A stretch of 64,000 nt of DNA, taken from assembly GCF_028682395.1 (NCBI RefSeq), contig NZ_JANHLC010000003.1, positions 582,256 through 646,255 of the forward strand. The letters are read 5' to 3'. Both the position numbers and the translations under genes were made by a program. The stretch's first letter is position 1. Each line of letters starts with the position of its first letter. The notes under the pieces are model-generated. The model made no database searches. It saw only the letters and a program-made list of their open reading frames with translations, and was not told where the DNA came from. This document shows positions 40,928 through 50,366 of this stretch, piece by piece. The stretch is from Pseudomonas putida (GTDB lineage Bacteria; Pseudomonadota; Gammaproteobacteria; Pseudomonadales; Pseudomonadaceae).

Positions 40928-41215
40928 CTAGAACACCCAGCGCTCTTCGCGTGGCCACTCGCTGGTGGTGGTGTCGCGCTGTTCGGTCGACATCAGGCTT
41001 ATAAACCCGCCTTCGGCCGGCCGACTGCTGGCCGCGCGAAACTGTGTCTGCACGGTGGTGTGGTGGGATGAATGCAGCAATGGTTCAGGAGCCTGCTGCC
41101 AACGCTGCCATTGCTGAGCGCCGATCAAGGTGGCGACCAGCGCCAGGGACGCAAACAACCCTTGCTGCACGTGAAGCGTCGAGAGCGGCAATCCGGCAAG
41201 ACGTTGGCGATTCAT
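40928..41215 (-). CDS. small single-TM hypothetical protein
   Basis: A 95-residue product beginning MNRQRLAGLPLSTLHVQQGLF, chosen because GGAGGA lies 8 bases upstream of the ATG at 41213-41215. There is one likely membrane segment (LFASLALVATLIGAQQW, residues about 20-37), followed by a hydrophilic tail (PLLHSSHHTTVQTQFRAASSRPAEGG) without recognisable domain. It is in line with the DUF1328 and Ivy genes on the minus strand. An inverted repeat (41282-41300) lies upstream and may be its operator. I do not recognise the family. Confidence 0.6.
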   Translation of the reverse strand: MNRQRLAGLPLSTLHVQQGLFASLALVATLIGAQQWQRWQQAPEPLLHSSHHTTVQTQFRAASSRPAEGGFISLMSTEQRDTTTSEWPREERWVF

Positions 41216-41281
41216 CCTGAAATTCCTCCAACACGCATGTGTCATTCGATGGGTGGTTCAGGGGTCGAGGCTGCCCTGAAG

Positions 41282-41300
41282 GGTTAACCGGTAGTTAACC
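41282..41300. promoter_or_regulatory. inverted repeat upstream of the small membrane protein gene
   Basis: GGTTAAC-CGGTA-GTTAACC, a perfect 7+7 inverted repeat with a 5-base centre, 67 bases from the start of the gene at 41215. The shape fits a repressor or activator site. Confidence 0.45.
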
Positions 41301-41598
41301 AGTACATTGCAGCGTGCATGCCAGTCCGTTGGTTTGTAAAAAATGCTTATATATCAATATGTTGCAGAATTATAAAAATGATATTGGCAAGCAACCTGCA
41401 CGATGAGGCCCCGGCGATCGTGCGTAATGCACGATGCCGCTGGCGACGATCAGGGGATGGAATGGGCGGTACAGGCGCTGTCGGGGTGGGAAATCGAAGG
41501 ATCCCGGCCATCATCAAAAATTAATAAAATCAGTTTGTTAGCAATAGCCGCGGTGGATGGCTACTCTGCAAGACGATTTTGATGTAAGAAATAATCAT

Positions 41599-41627
41599 GC
41601 AACTTGCCCGATTTTTCCGGGACTAAA
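41599..41627 (+). promoter_or_regulatory. possible AlgU (sigma-22) promoter of algB
   Basis: GCAACTT, a 16-base spacer and ACTAAA. The -35 resembles the extracytoplasmic class (GAACTT core), while the -10 is weak. algB is known to depend on AlgU (AlgT) in P. aeruginosa, which supports the choice. It is 30 bases before the algB start. Confidence 0.4.
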
Positions 41628-41656
41628 CTAGGTCATTCATTCTAGGAGCGAAGGAA

Positions 41657-43003
41657 ATGGAAGCAGACCCGGAATACCAAGGCCGGATTCTTCTGGTGGA
41701 CGATGAGTCCGCCATCCTGCGCACCTTCCGCTATTGCCTGGAAGATGAAGGCTATAGCGTCGCCACCGCCAACAGTTCGGCCCAGGCCGAAGCACTGTTG
41801 CAACGCCAGGTCTTCGACCTGTGCTTTCTCGACCTGCGCCTGGGCGAAGACAACGGCCTCGACGTGTTGGCCCAGATGCGCATCCAGGCGCCCTGGATGC
41901 GTGTGGTGATCGTGACGGCCCATTCGGCGGTGGACACTGCAGTCGATGCGATCCAGGCCGGCGCCGCCGATTACCTGGTCAAACCCTGCAGCCCCGACCA
42001 ATTGCGCCTGGCCACGGCCAAGCAGCTGGAAGTGCGCCAACTGTCGGCGCGCCTGGAGGCCCTTGAAGGCGAGGTGCGCAAGCCCAAGGACGGTCTGGAC
42101 TCCCACAGCCCGGCCATGATGGTGGTGCTCGAAACCGCCCGCCAGGTGGCGGGCACCGATGCCAATATTCTGATCCTCGGCGAATCCGGCACCGGCAAGG
42201 GCGAACTGGCCCGGGCCATTCACGGCTGGAGCAAGCGGGCGAAGAAGTCTTGCGTCACCATCAACTGTCCATCGCTGACCGCCGAATTGATGGAGAGCGA
42301 GCTGTTCGGTCATAGCCGCGGGGCCTTTACCGGTGCCAGCGAAAGCACCCTGGGACGGGTTAACCAGGCCGATGGCGGCACGCTGTTTCTCGATGAGATC
42401 GGTGACTTTCCATTGACCCTGCAACCCAAGCTGCTGCGCTTTATTCAGGACAAGGAATTTGAGCGTGTCGGCGACCCGGTGACGCGTCGGGCCGATGTAC
42501 GGATCTTGGCCGCGACCAACCTGAACCTGGAAGACATGGTGCGCGAGGGGCGCTTTCGTGAAGACCTGCTCTATCGCCTGAATGTGATCACCCTGCACCT
42601 GCCGCCCTTGCGCGAGCGCAGCGAAGACATCCTGACGTTGGCCGATCGCTTCCTGGCGCGCTTCGTCAAGGAGTATGCCCGCCCTGCCCGCGCCTTCAGC
42701 GACGAGGCCCGCCAGGCCCTGCTCAATTACCGCTGGCCGGGCAATATCCGCGAGCTGCGCAACGTGGTGGAACGCGCCAGCATCATCTGCGCCCAGGAAC
42801 GTGTGGAAATCAGCCACCTGGGGATGGCCGAGCAACCCACCCAGAACACCCCGCGCATCGGCGCAGCCCTGAGCCTGGATGAGCTGGAGAAGGCGCATAT
42901 CGGGGCGGTCCTGGCCACCAGCGATACCCTCGACCAGGCCGCTAGGACGTTGGGCATCGATGCCTCGACGCTGTACCGCAAGCGCAAGCAGTACAATTTG
43001 TGA
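41657..43003 (+). CDS. algB: NtrC-type response regulator AlgB
   Basis: Activator of alginate genes, partnered with KinB. The 448-residue protein starts [19 protein letters not shown], with the receiver domain phospho-Asp in [17 protein letters not shown] (about residue 59), a sigma-54-type AAA+ domain (Walker [17 protein letters not shown] loop; FLDEIGDF), and a C-terminal HTH ([20 protein letters not shown]). The sequence follows P. aeruginosa AlgB closely. GAFTGA is present, though AlgB there acts at algD without needing RpoN or phosphorylation. It is 10 bases upstream of kinB. Confidence 0.96.
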   Translation: MEADPEYQGRILLVDDESAILRTFRYCLEDEGYSVATANSSAQAEALLQRQVFDLCFLDLRLGEDNGLDVLAQMRIQAPWMRVVIVTAHSAVDTAVDAIQAGAADYLVKPCSPDQLRLATAKQLEVRQLSARLEALEGEVRKPKDGLDSHSPAMMVVLETARQVAGTDANILILGESGTGKGELARAIHGWSKRAKKSCVTINCPSLTAELMESELFGHSRGAFTGASESTLGRVNQADGGTLFLDEIGDFPLTLQPKLLRFIQDKEFERVGDPVTRRADVRILAATNLNLEDMVREGRFREDLLYRLNVITLHLPPLRERSEDILTLADRFLARFVKEYARPARAFSDEARQALLNYRWPGNIRELRNVVERASIICAQERVEISHLGMAEQPTQNTPRIGAALSLDELEKAHIGAVLATSDTLDQAARTLGIDASTLYRKRKQYNL

Positions 43004-43013
43004 GCACCTGCTG

Positions 43014-44801
43014 ATGAAACTCGCGATGAAGCTGCGCACCCGGCTCTTTCTGAGCATTTCCGCATTGATGACCGTGGCCTTGCTCGGCCTGCTGCTCGGG
43101 CTGGTCAGTGTGATGCAGATGGCCAAATCCCAGGAAGCGTTGATTCGCGACAACTTCATCAGCCTCGACCTGGGGCTCAAATTGCGCCAGAGCCTGGGTG
43201 ACCAGTTTCTTGTCATGCTGGGCGAGCATCCCGATTCGGCCGCGCTGCAGGCTGCTCGCCAGAACTATATGGCGTTGCTTGAGCAGGGCATTGAGCACGA
43301 AGAGAAAAATGGCCTGCGCAGCGGGTTTGCCGAGGCGCGGATCAACTACGAGAAATTCCTCGAGGTTTTCGAGCATTCGCGTAATGAACAGGGCGCTCTG
43401 GAAGGCAACCAGGCCCTGAGCGAAAGCTTCAATGCCCTGCGCAACGGGCTGATCGCCGAGCACAAGCAGGCCCTGGACAATGTCAGCGCCATGGAAGGCG
43501 CGGCGCGCGACCGGGCCTTGCTGGTGGCCTCCCTCCTCGGGCTGGTCGGCCTGGCGGTGCTGGTGATCGGTTTTGTGACCGCTCACGGTATCGCCCAGCG
43601 CTTCGGCGCGCCCATCGAGGCCCTGGCCAAGGCCGCCGACCACATCGGCCAAGGCAATTTCGATGTGACGCTGCCGATTGCCTCGGCCGTTGAAATGAAC
43701 CAACTGACCCGCCGCTTCGGGATCATGGCTGAAGCCCTGCGTGAACATCAGGCGACCAATGTCGATGAACTGCTGGCCGGTCAGCAGCGTTTGCAGGCCG
43801 TGCTCGACAGCATCGACGACGGGTTGCTGATCATTGATCGCCAGGGGCGTCTGGAGCACCTCAACCCGGTCGCCCAGCGCCAGCTTGGCTGGGATGAGCC
43901 GCGCCTGGGCCGCGGGTTGGGCGAAGCCTTGCAGCGGCCCGAGCTGGACGAGCAACTGCACCTGATCCTGCGCGGCGGCACCCTGGAGCGGGCGCCGGAA
44001 GACCTGAGTGTCGAGGTGGGTGGCGAATCACGTTTGCTGACCTACAGCCTGACGCCTGTCTGCCATCTGCAGGGCGATATCCTTGGCGCCGTGATGGTGC
44101 TGCATGACGTGACCGAACAGCGCGCCTTCGAACGTGTGCGCAGCGAGTTCGTGTTGCGCGCCTCCCACGAGTTACGGACGCCGGTCACGGGGATGCACAT
44201 GGCCTTTGGGCTGTTCCGCGAGCGGGTGCATTACCCCGAAGACTCGCGCGAGGCCGACCTGCTCGATACGGTCAATGAAGAGATGCAGCGCTTGATGCAG
44301 TTGATCAACGATCTGCTGAATTTCTCCCGTTATCAGAATGGCTTGCAGAAGCTCACCCTGGCGCCTTGTGCCGTGGATGAGTTGCTTGAACAGGCACGCG
44401 AGCGCTTTGCCCTGCGTGCCGGCGAGCGCGCGATTACCCTGAGCGTGGAAGTGCAGGAGCCCCTACCCCGTCTGCACGCTGACCGTGCCCAGCTGGAGCG
44501 GGTACTCGATAACCTGCTCGATAACGCTCTGCGCCACACGCCCGCGGGAGGGCAGATCCAATTGCAGGGACGCCGCCACGGCGAGCGGGTGATTCTCAGT
44601 GTGGAAGACACTGGTGAAGGCATCGCCTACGGCCAGCAGGGCCGGATCTTCGAACCCTTCGTCCAGGTTGGCCGCAAGAAAGGTGGCGCCGGCCTAGGCC
44701 TGGCGCTTTGCAAGGAGATCGTGCAATTGCACGGTGGGCGGATGGGGGTCTATTCGCGGCCGGGGCAAGGCACGCAGTTTTATATGACCTTGCCGCTCTA
44801 G
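43014..44801 (+). CDS. kinB: Sensor histidine kinase KinB
   Basis: Inner-membrane kinase/phosphatase paired with AlgB. The ATG at 43014 gives 595 residues, the same length as the P. aeruginosa protein. Two membrane segments (about 10-35 and 165-190) flank a periplasmic domain rich in charged helices. Then follow HAMP, PAS (IDDGLLIIDRQGRLEHLNP), HisKA with the phospho-His in FVLRASHELRTPVTGMH, and HATPase_c (DNLLDNALRHTP, VEDTGEGI, GAGLGLAL). All boxes are intact. It begins 10 bases after algB and ends 8 bases before a convergent EAL gene. Confidence 0.96.
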   Translation: MKLAMKLRTRLFLSISALMTVALLGLLLGLVSVMQMAKSQEALIRDNFISLDLGLKLRQSLGDQFLVMLGEHPDSAALQAARQNYMALLEQGIEHEEKNGLRSGFAEARINYEKFLEVFEHSRNEQGALEGNQALSESFNALRNGLIAEHKQALDNVSAMEGAARDRALLVASLLGLVGLAVLVIGFVTAHGIAQRFGAPIEALAKAADHIGQGNFDVTLPIASAVEMNQLTRRFGIMAEALREHQATNVDELLAGQQRLQAVLDSIDDGLLIIDRQGRLEHLNPVAQRQLGWDEPRLGRGLGEALQRPELDEQLHLILRGGTLERAPEDLSVEVGGESRLLTYSLTPVCHLQGDILGAVMVLHDVTEQRAFERVRSEFVLRASHELRTPVTGMHMAFGLFRERVHYPEDSREADLLDTVNEEMQRLMQLINDLLNFSRYQNGLQKLTLAPCAVDELLEQARERFALRAGERAITLSVEVQEPLPRLHADRAQLERVLDNLLDNALRHTPAGGQIQLQGRRHGERVILSVEDTGEGIAYGQQGRIFEPFVQVGRKKGGAGLGLALCKEIVQLHGGRMGVYSRPGQGTQFYMTLPL

Positions 44802-44808
44802 GGGCGGG

Positions 44809-46431
44809 TCAGGCTTCGTCATCCAGCCGGCGCGTGGCCATGCGCCGGCCACGGGTCACCAGTTCGATAAATTGCACTGCGCTCAGCGCCTGGGCAAACA
44901 GCCAGCCCTGGCCGTAGCTCACCCCTTCGCTATTGAGCAGCACAGCCTGGGCCTCGTACTCGATCCCTTCGGCAATCACCCGCAGGTGCAGGGCGTGGGC
45001 CATGCGGATGATATGGGGGGCAACGCCGCTGCTGGCGGCGTCATGGCCCAAGGCGTCGATAAAGGCCTTGTCGATTTTCAGGCAGTCCACCGGCAGGGTT
45101 TGCAGGTACGCCAGGCTGCAATAGCCGGTGCCGAAGTCATCGATCAACACCTGATGGCCAACGTCGCGCAGGGCCTGGAGGTTTTCCCGGGCGATCACGA
45201 CGTCGATCAGCCCGCGCTCGGTGACTTCAAAGGCGATCTGCCGGGCTGCCACGTGGTGCTGGGCGAGCAGGCGAGCCATGACCCGACCGATCCGCGGCAC
45301 CATGACATCACAGGCCGCCAGGTTGACCGAGATATACAGTTGGGGATTGGCCCGCAGCAGTTGCCCAAGTTGTTCGAGCAGGCGTTGCAGGACGAAGTCG
45401 GTGATCTGGCGAATCTGCCCGGTGTTTTCCGCGAGGGGAATAAACAGGTCGGGACTGGTCAGCGTGCCGTCCGGCCGGCGCCAGCGCACCAGGGCTTCGG
45501 CCCCTACGCAACGGCGGCTCTGTAGGTCGAAGATGGGTTGATACAACACCTGCAACTCGCCCCGTCGCAGTGCCCCCTGCAACTCGCCGCCCAGGGACTG
45601 GCGCTGGCGGGCGAGCTGCAGCACCAGAAAGCCGATGCACAGGGACAGTAGCAGGCTGGCCGGGATCAGCAGTTTGCCGAAGGCGCCCCACTGCTCCTGC
45701 ATGCCGCTGCGCGGCATCATCAACACCAACTGGTACTCGGGGCTGCTAGTGGGCATCCGGTAGATCAGCTTGTCGGTGGTAATCAGCAAGGCTTCCTTGC
45801 CGGGCGGCGGCCAGCCGGTCGAGGGCGGCCATTGCGGTGCAGCCCCCAGCACGGGGATCGCTCGTGAGCCCTGGTCGACCACCACCAGCAGGCTGCCGCC
45901 CTCGGGCAGGTCGACCATGTCGGTCAGATGGCCACGGGATGTCGAGACGCGAAAATGGCCGCGGCCGAGCATCAGCGCGGCCAGGTTGTCGTCGGGTTGG
46001 GCTGACGTGTTCAGCCAGTAGCTGTAGGTGCGCCCCTGGATATCTGCAGGCCGGGTCGTATCCTGGGGCCCCAGGTTGGGCCAACTGGAGCAGCTTTCCT
46101 CGGCCGAGGTGTAGTAGGCGCCATAGATAAAGCGGTAGCGGTAGCCGACCTCCTGCAAGGTCGCGATCATCGGCTCGCTGCAGCCGCGCAATGGCTGGGT
46201 CTGGAGTTGGTCGAGGCCCTGGCGCAACTGGCCGAAGATCTGCTCCAGGCGCTCCAGGAAGCGTTCGCCCTGGGCATTCATCTGGTCGCTTTCGCGTTGT
46301 TGCTCCTGGTGCATGAGCACGCCCAGGCTGCCCAAAAGCAGCAGGCTCGCGCATGCCAGGCCCGCCAGCACTGCCAGCGGCCAGGGACGGTACAACCAGT
46401 GGCGCAGAGAATCGCGGGCCGCTTGCATCAT
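44809..46431 (-). CDS. membrane c-di-GMP phosphodiesterase with CSS-motif and EAL domain
   Basis: 540 residues: a TM near 20-40, a periplasmic domain with the CSS motif (ESCSSWPN near residue 112), a second TM near 255, and an EAL domain (about 285-530). The motif AEALVRW is present, as are DDFGTGY and EGIEYEAQAVLL with the E residues needed for metal binding, and FEVTE. This combination suggests an active PDE-A regulated by periplasmic redox or disulfide state, as in the CSS-motif family of E. coli. It is convergent with kinB. The nearby dsbA (50.4 kb) is a possible partner for the disulfide; that link is inference. Confidence 0.92.
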   Translation of the reverse strand: MMQAARDSLRHWLYRPWPLAVLAGLACASLLLLGSLGVLMHQEQQRESDQMNAQGERFLERLEQIFGQLRQGLDQLQTQPLRGCSEPMIATLQEVGYRYRFIYGAYYTSAEESCSSWPNLGPQDTTRPADIQGRTYSYWLNTSAQPDDNLAALMLGRGHFRVSTSRGHLTDMVDLPEGGSLLVVVDQGSRAIPVLGAAPQWPPSTGWPPPGKEALLITTDKLIYRMPTSSPEYQLVLMMPRSGMQEQWGAFGKLLIPASLLLSLCIGFLVLQLARQRQSLGGELQGALRRGELQVLYQPIFDLQSRRCVGAEALVRWRRPDGTLTSPDLFIPLAENTGQIRQITDFVLQRLLEQLGQLLRANPQLYISVNLAACDVMVPRIGRVMARLLAQHHVAARQIAFEVTERGLIDVVIARENLQALRDVGHQVLIDDFGTGYCSLAYLQTLPVDCLKIDKAFIDALGHDAASSGVAPHIIRMAHALHLRVIAEGIEYEAQAVLLNSEGVSYGQGWLFAQALSAVQFIELVTRGRRMATRRLDDEA

Positions 46432-46503
46432 TGAACATCCAAAGGATTACCAATGAGTTATAGCAAGCGTCAAAGGAAACGCGCAGACCGTCGGGCGGCG
46501 ACG

Positions 46504-47280
46504 TTATTTTGACTGGTTCAGCACCTGCAGAATCGCCGCGCTTTGGGCATCCGGCAGGCCATCGAAACGCTCGGGGCGAAAGTGCATCTGGAAGGCCGCG
46601 AGTACATGTCGGGTCGCGACATCCAGCTCGCCGGTCTGTGGCGTGGCGTAGCCCAGGCGAGCCAGTTGCTGCTGGAACCAGGTGACGCTCGGCAGCTGTT
46701 CGGCGAAAACCGCTTGCTGGCGGGCCACGGCCTGCTCGTCCGGCCACAGGGTCAGGCCCTCCTCGGCCAGGCGTTTCCAGGGGAACAATGGCCCGGGGTC
46801 GAGCTTGCGCAGGGGGGCGATATCGCTGTGGCCAATCACATGGCGCGGCTCGATGCCGTTGCGCTTGACGATGTCCTTGAGCAGGACGATCAGGGCCTGC
46901 ACCTGGCCTTCGGTGTAGGGGTACCAGACGCGGCCTTCGGGGGTGTCGCGATAGCCCGGGTTGACGATCTCGATGCCGATGGAGCTGGAGTTCAGCCAGG
47001 TACGGCCTTGCCATTCACTTTCGCCGGCATGCCAGGCCCGCCGGCTTTCATCCACCAGGCGATAGATCGTGGGTGGCGTATCGCCAATGAGGTAATGACT
47101 ACTGACTTCGCCATGGGTCAGCAGCGCCAGCGAGCGCTCCAGGTTGGTCGAGGTGTAGTGCAGGATGACGAACTGGATGCGGCTGTCGTGATTGGTTGAC
47201 GGGTGGCGGGTGTCCAGGGGCGGGCCGCTGGCACAACCCGCCAGGACCAGCAGGGCAAAAAATACGGAAAACAGTTTCAT
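46504..47280 (-). CDS. periplasmic N-acetylmuramoyl-L-alanine amidase, AmpDh2 type
   Basis: 258-residue lipoprotein amidase; start MKLFSVFFALLVLAGC (ATG 47278-47280) with lipobox LAGC. An upstream in-frame Met is rejected, since it would remove the lipobox from the N-terminus. The Amidase_2 domain has the zinc ligands in ILHYTS and GHSDIAPLRKLDPGP and the conserved SSSIGIEIVNPG stretch. A peptidoglycan-binding domain follows (LARLGYATPQTGELDVATRHVLAAFQMHFRP). It cleaves the amide bond in murein. The position next to kinB in P. aeruginosa (PA5485, ampDh2) matches. It lies about 100 bases from the GGDEF gene on the same strand. Confidence 0.92.
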   Translation of the reverse strand: MKLFSVFFALLVLAGCASGPPLDTRHPSTNHDSRIQFVILHYTSTNLERSLALLTHGEVSSHYLIGDTPPTIYRLVDESRRAWHAGESEWQGRTWLNSSSIGIEIVNPGYRDTPEGRVWYPYTEGQVQALIVLLKDIVKRNGIEPRHVIGHSDIAPLRKLDPGPLFPWKRLAEEGLTLWPDEQAVARQQAVFAEQLPSVTWFQQQLARLGYATPQTGELDVATRHVLAAFQMHFRPERFDGLPDAQSAAILQVLNQSK

Positions 47281-47379
47281 GGGCGTGGCAAAAGGCTCGA
47301 GGCAGTCATGCAATAGCTTAACGGAATGCCCGGCAGGTGACGTCGAAATGCTCTGATCGACCTGCGCAGGCAAGCCGAC

Positions 47380-49479
47380 CTAGCCGACCTCGATACGGTT
47401 GCGCCCGGCATCTTTGGCCCGATAGAGCGCCTGATCGGCTCTTTTGAGCACCTGTTCGCTGCGCTCTCCACTTTTGAAGGCCGAAATACCTACTGACACT
47501 GTGACGGTCACAGGCTCGCCCTTGAAGTGGAATGGGCAGGCTTCGATGGCTGCCCGCAGCTTTTCCACCAGCTTGAGGCCCATGGGCAGTGCGGTATTGG
47601 GAATCAGCAGAACAAATTCTTCGCCGCCAAAGCGGGCGATAAAGTCCGTCGGGCGCAGGCGTTTGCGCAGTTCGCCGGCAATGATCTTCAGTACCTTGTC
47701 GCCTGCCAGGTGGCCGTAGCTGTCATTGATGCGCTTGAAATGATCGAGATCGAGCATGGCGATCAGCAGGCTATTACCGTGCTGTTGCCAGTGGGCGATT
47801 TCCGTTTCGAGGCGCTCGCTCCAGGCCGCACGGTTGGGCAGCCCGGTCAGGGGGTCGATCAGCGCTTTCTGGCGTTGCTCTTCGAGATGCTCGCGATAGC
47901 CCTGGGCTTCCTGCTCCATGCTGGCCACCCGCTCGGCCAGGCCTTGCAGGCGCGCCGCGACCTCTTGCTCACGCTGATCACGCTGTTGCTGGTGTTGGTC
48001 CATGGTCCCCAGCAGGCCTTCAAGACGGCTTTCAAGGATGTGCTTGAGGCTGTCCAGATCGGCGGCGTCCTGAACGCTACTCTGCAAGCCGTCGACATGT
48101 TCGCGCAGTTGGCTGTGCAGCTCGTTGGCCGCGCTGCGGCCTTCGGCATGGCCGGCGCTGGCCGCCTGCAGATGGCTCTGGAACGACTCCAGCCGCTCGT
48201 TGAGCTGCTGCAGGTAGACCTCGAACTCATGTTGGCCACTGTCAGTGATGGCCAGCATCAACACCGCCAGGTCATCGAGGATCGGCAGCAATTCGTACCA
48301 GTTCAGCCCGTGTTCAAGGCGCTGGCGCATGGCCTCGGCTTGCGGGCGATGGCGTTCGGGCAGGTCCAGGTCGTTGAGCAGCCCGAGCAAGGTCGCTTCG
48401 ATATGGCTGGCCACCGAGCTATAGGACGGCTCCGGTGATGTGGGCAAGGCGTACAGCAGGTGCTCGTCCGGGCACTCGGGGTCCGCGGCGGCCAGCGCCT
48501 CGGCCATGGTCTGCGGCAGAGGCAGGGTGTCGAGAAACACCGCTGGGCTATGCGGCGGATCGGTGATCAGGGTGTCGGGCGAGTCGGCCGGCGGTGCCGC
48601 GGGCGGTGGATCAAGCTCCGACGAAGTCGGGCTGGCTTGCAGTTCGTCGTGAGAAGCCGCCTCGACCGGTGTGGGAGCCGGAACAATGACCGGCGGCACG
48701 TAGGCGGTGACTTCGGCCGGGCTCGGCTCTTGGGACTCGGTGGACGGCTCGGCGGGCGCCGTTACCGCCGCAACAGGGGGCAGTTCGACAGGAACGGGTT
48801 GTTCGGTAGGTGCAGGCGCTGACGCGACTTCGCTCGCTGCTGGGTGAGCGGGCGACGGCGTATGCTCGACGGTTGAAGCTGGGGGGAGCTCATCGGCATG
48901 CTGCGCGACGGGATCACTGGCGGCCTGGGGCTGTTCGCCCGGAGCCTCATCGTCCCGTCCGCCAAACAGACGCTGCAGCAGGCCCGGGCGCGCGGGTTCA
49001 GCCGGCGCTTGCAGGGTGGACAAGGCCTGGCCCTGCAGCCCGCTGAGTTCACCGAGCAACAACGGGATTTCCCGCGCCTGGCTGACGCGATCATCGAGCT
49101 GCTTGGCAAACTTCTTCAGTGGCCGGCGAACCTCGCTCGGCAGAGGCAACGACTGCAATTGCGAGACCAGCGCATTGAGCGCGGTGCTGACTTGCTCGAC
49201 GCGGGTCTCACGGCGTTGTTCTGAATCGAGTACGGCTTTCTCCAGGCGTGGCAGCAAGGCCGCGAGGGGGCCGTCCATCTCGTCGCTGCGCACGACCTCG
49301 CGCATTTCCTTCATGCACTGGTCTACGGCGCGGTCTGTACCTTCGGCAGCCAGGGTGCTGCGGACCAGGCCCCGGCGTAGCAGGTCGAGACGGGCATCCC
49401 AGCGCCGCTGAAGCTTTTCCTGCTGCTCGATGCTCTTGAGGTATTTCTCTCTCCAGCGCTGAACATCTTCATTGCTCAT
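47380..49479 (-). CDS. soluble GGDEF diguanylate cyclase (DgcH-like)
   Basis: 699-residue protein that makes c-di-GMP. The N-terminal half has no membrane segment: a helical region (about 1-140), then a Pro/Ala/Glu-rich low-complexity linker (about 160-320), then helical segments to about 510. The C-terminal GGDEF domain has an intact A-site ARFGGEEFVLLIPN and an inhibition site RPTD five residues before it, so product feedback is predicted. The gene overlaps the EEP gene stop by 4 bases. It resembles PA5487 by position and domain layout, where the name DgcH is used. What the N-terminus senses is unknown. Confidence 0.92.
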   Translation of the reverse strand: MSNEDVQRWREKYLKSIEQQEKLQRRWDARLDLLRRGLVRSTLAAEGTDRAVDQCMKEMREVVRSDEMDGPLAALLPRLEKAVLDSEQRRETRVEQVSTALNALVSQLQSLPLPSEVRRPLKKFAKQLDDRVSQAREIPLLLGELSGLQGQALSTLQAPAEPARPGLLQRLFGGRDDEAPGEQPQAASDPVAQHADELPPASTVEHTPSPAHPAASEVASAPAPTEQPVPVELPPVAAVTAPAEPSTESQEPSPAEVTAYVPPVIVPAPTPVEAASHDELQASPTSSELDPPPAAPPADSPDTLITDPPHSPAVFLDTLPLPQTMAEALAAADPECPDEHLLYALPTSPEPSYSSVASHIEATLLGLLNDLDLPERHRPQAEAMRQRLEHGLNWYELLPILDDLAVLMLAITDSGQHEFEVYLQQLNERLESFQSHLQAASAGHAEGRSAANELHSQLREHVDGLQSSVQDAADLDSLKHILESRLEGLLGTMDQHQQQRDQREQEVAARLQGLAERVASMEQEAQGYREHLEEQRQKALIDPLTGLPNRAAWSERLETEIAHWQQHGNSLLIAMLDLDHFKRINDSYGHLAGDKVLKIIAGELRKRLRPTDFIARFGGEEFVLLIPNTALPMGLKLVEKLRAAIEACPFHFKGEPVTVTVSVGISAFKSGERSEQVLKRADQALYRAKDAGRNRIEVG

Positions 49480-50354
49480 GCCGGGAATCCGCCGGAGGAC
49501 GTGACAATCGCAGGCAAGGCGTCTTTGCCGACGGAGTCCGGCAGGCGGATTTCAACGGCAACGGGCAGATGATCGGAAATAGGCTGGGCCAGCACTTCGA
49601 CGCGCTCCAGGGTCAGGCTCGGACTGAGCAGAATATGATCGAGGCAGCGCTGCGGGCGCCAGCTGGGAAAGGTAGCCTCCACCTGCGGCGCAAGCAGGCC
49701 GAGGTCGCGCAGGGGGGAATGCTGTAGCAGGTCGCTGGCATGGGTATTCATGTCGCCCATCAGCACCTGGTGGCGGTAGCCGCCAATCAACTCACGGATA
49801 TAGGCCAACTGCCGGGTTCTGGTACGTGCGCCCAGTGCCAGGTGCATCATCACCACGACCAGTGCGTCGGCCCCTTCGCCGAAACGGACCAGGATAGCGC
49901 CACGGCCGGCCGGACCTGGCAGGGGGTGATCCTCGATCGCCCAGGGGCGCAAGCGGCTGAGCACGCCATTACTGTGCTGGCCAAGGCGCCCGAGATTGCG
50001 ATTGAGTTGTTGATACCAGTAAGGGAAGGCCCCGAGGTGGGCCAGGTGTTCGACCTGGTTGATATAGCCCGAGCGCAGGCTGCCGCCATCGGCTTCCTGC
50101 AAGGCGACCAGGTCGAAATCACCGAGCAGGTTGCCAATCTTCTGCAGATTGTCTGCCCGTCCGGTGTGCGGCAGCAGATGCTGCCAGCCGCGGGTCAGGT
50201 AATGACGATAGCGCTGGGTACTGATGCCAACCTGGATATTGAAACTGAGCAGCCGTAAACGACTATCGGCCGGCAAGCCGGCCAGTTCCAGGTGATCTTC
50301 GTTGACCTGCGGATCAGGCCGGCCAACGACTCGCTCAGCGCTCCAGCGCCCCAT
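49476..50354 (-). CDS. endonuclease/exonuclease/phosphatase (EEP) family protein
   Basis: 292-residue protein of the EEP fold. Catalytic-type motifs are visible: LLSFNIQVG, VALQEADGGS (Glu for Mg2+), MMHLALGARTRTRQL, GDMNTHAS, and the final SDHLPVAVEIRL with the Asp-His pair. No signal peptide is evident. The ATG at 50354 is 12 bases from dsbA. The stop overlaps the GGDEF start (ATGA type), implying co-expression of an enzyme and c-di-GMP synthesis, though no known link exists. Substrate not known. Confidence 0.88.
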   Translation of the reverse strand: MGRWSAERVVGRPDPQVNEDHLELAGLPADSRLRLLSFNIQVGISTQRYRHYLTRGWQHLLPHTGRADNLQKIGNLLGDFDLVALQEADGGSLRSGYINQVEHLAHLGAFPYWYQQLNRNLGRLGQHSNGVLSRLRPWAIEDHPLPGPAGRGAILVRFGEGADALVVVMMHLALGARTRTRQLAYIRELIGGYRHQVLMGDMNTHASDLLQHSPLRDLGLLAPQVEATFPSWRPQRCLDHILLSPSLTLERVEVLAQPISDHLPVAVEIRLPDSVGKDALPAIVTSSGGFPA

Positions 50355-50366
50355 GGCAAGCGCCGC

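Larger units (their letters stand above)
41216..41656. other. intergenic region upstream of algB
   Basis: 440 bases with an inverted repeat at 41282-41300, an AT-rich block at 41338-41390 and a possible AlgU-like promoter at 41599-41627. A 59-codon plus-strand frame (41403-41582) lacks a ribosome site and known similarity. Confidence 0.6.

Noticed and set aside
41403..41582. 59-codon frame upstream of algB
   Set aside because: No ribosome site and no recognised similarity.
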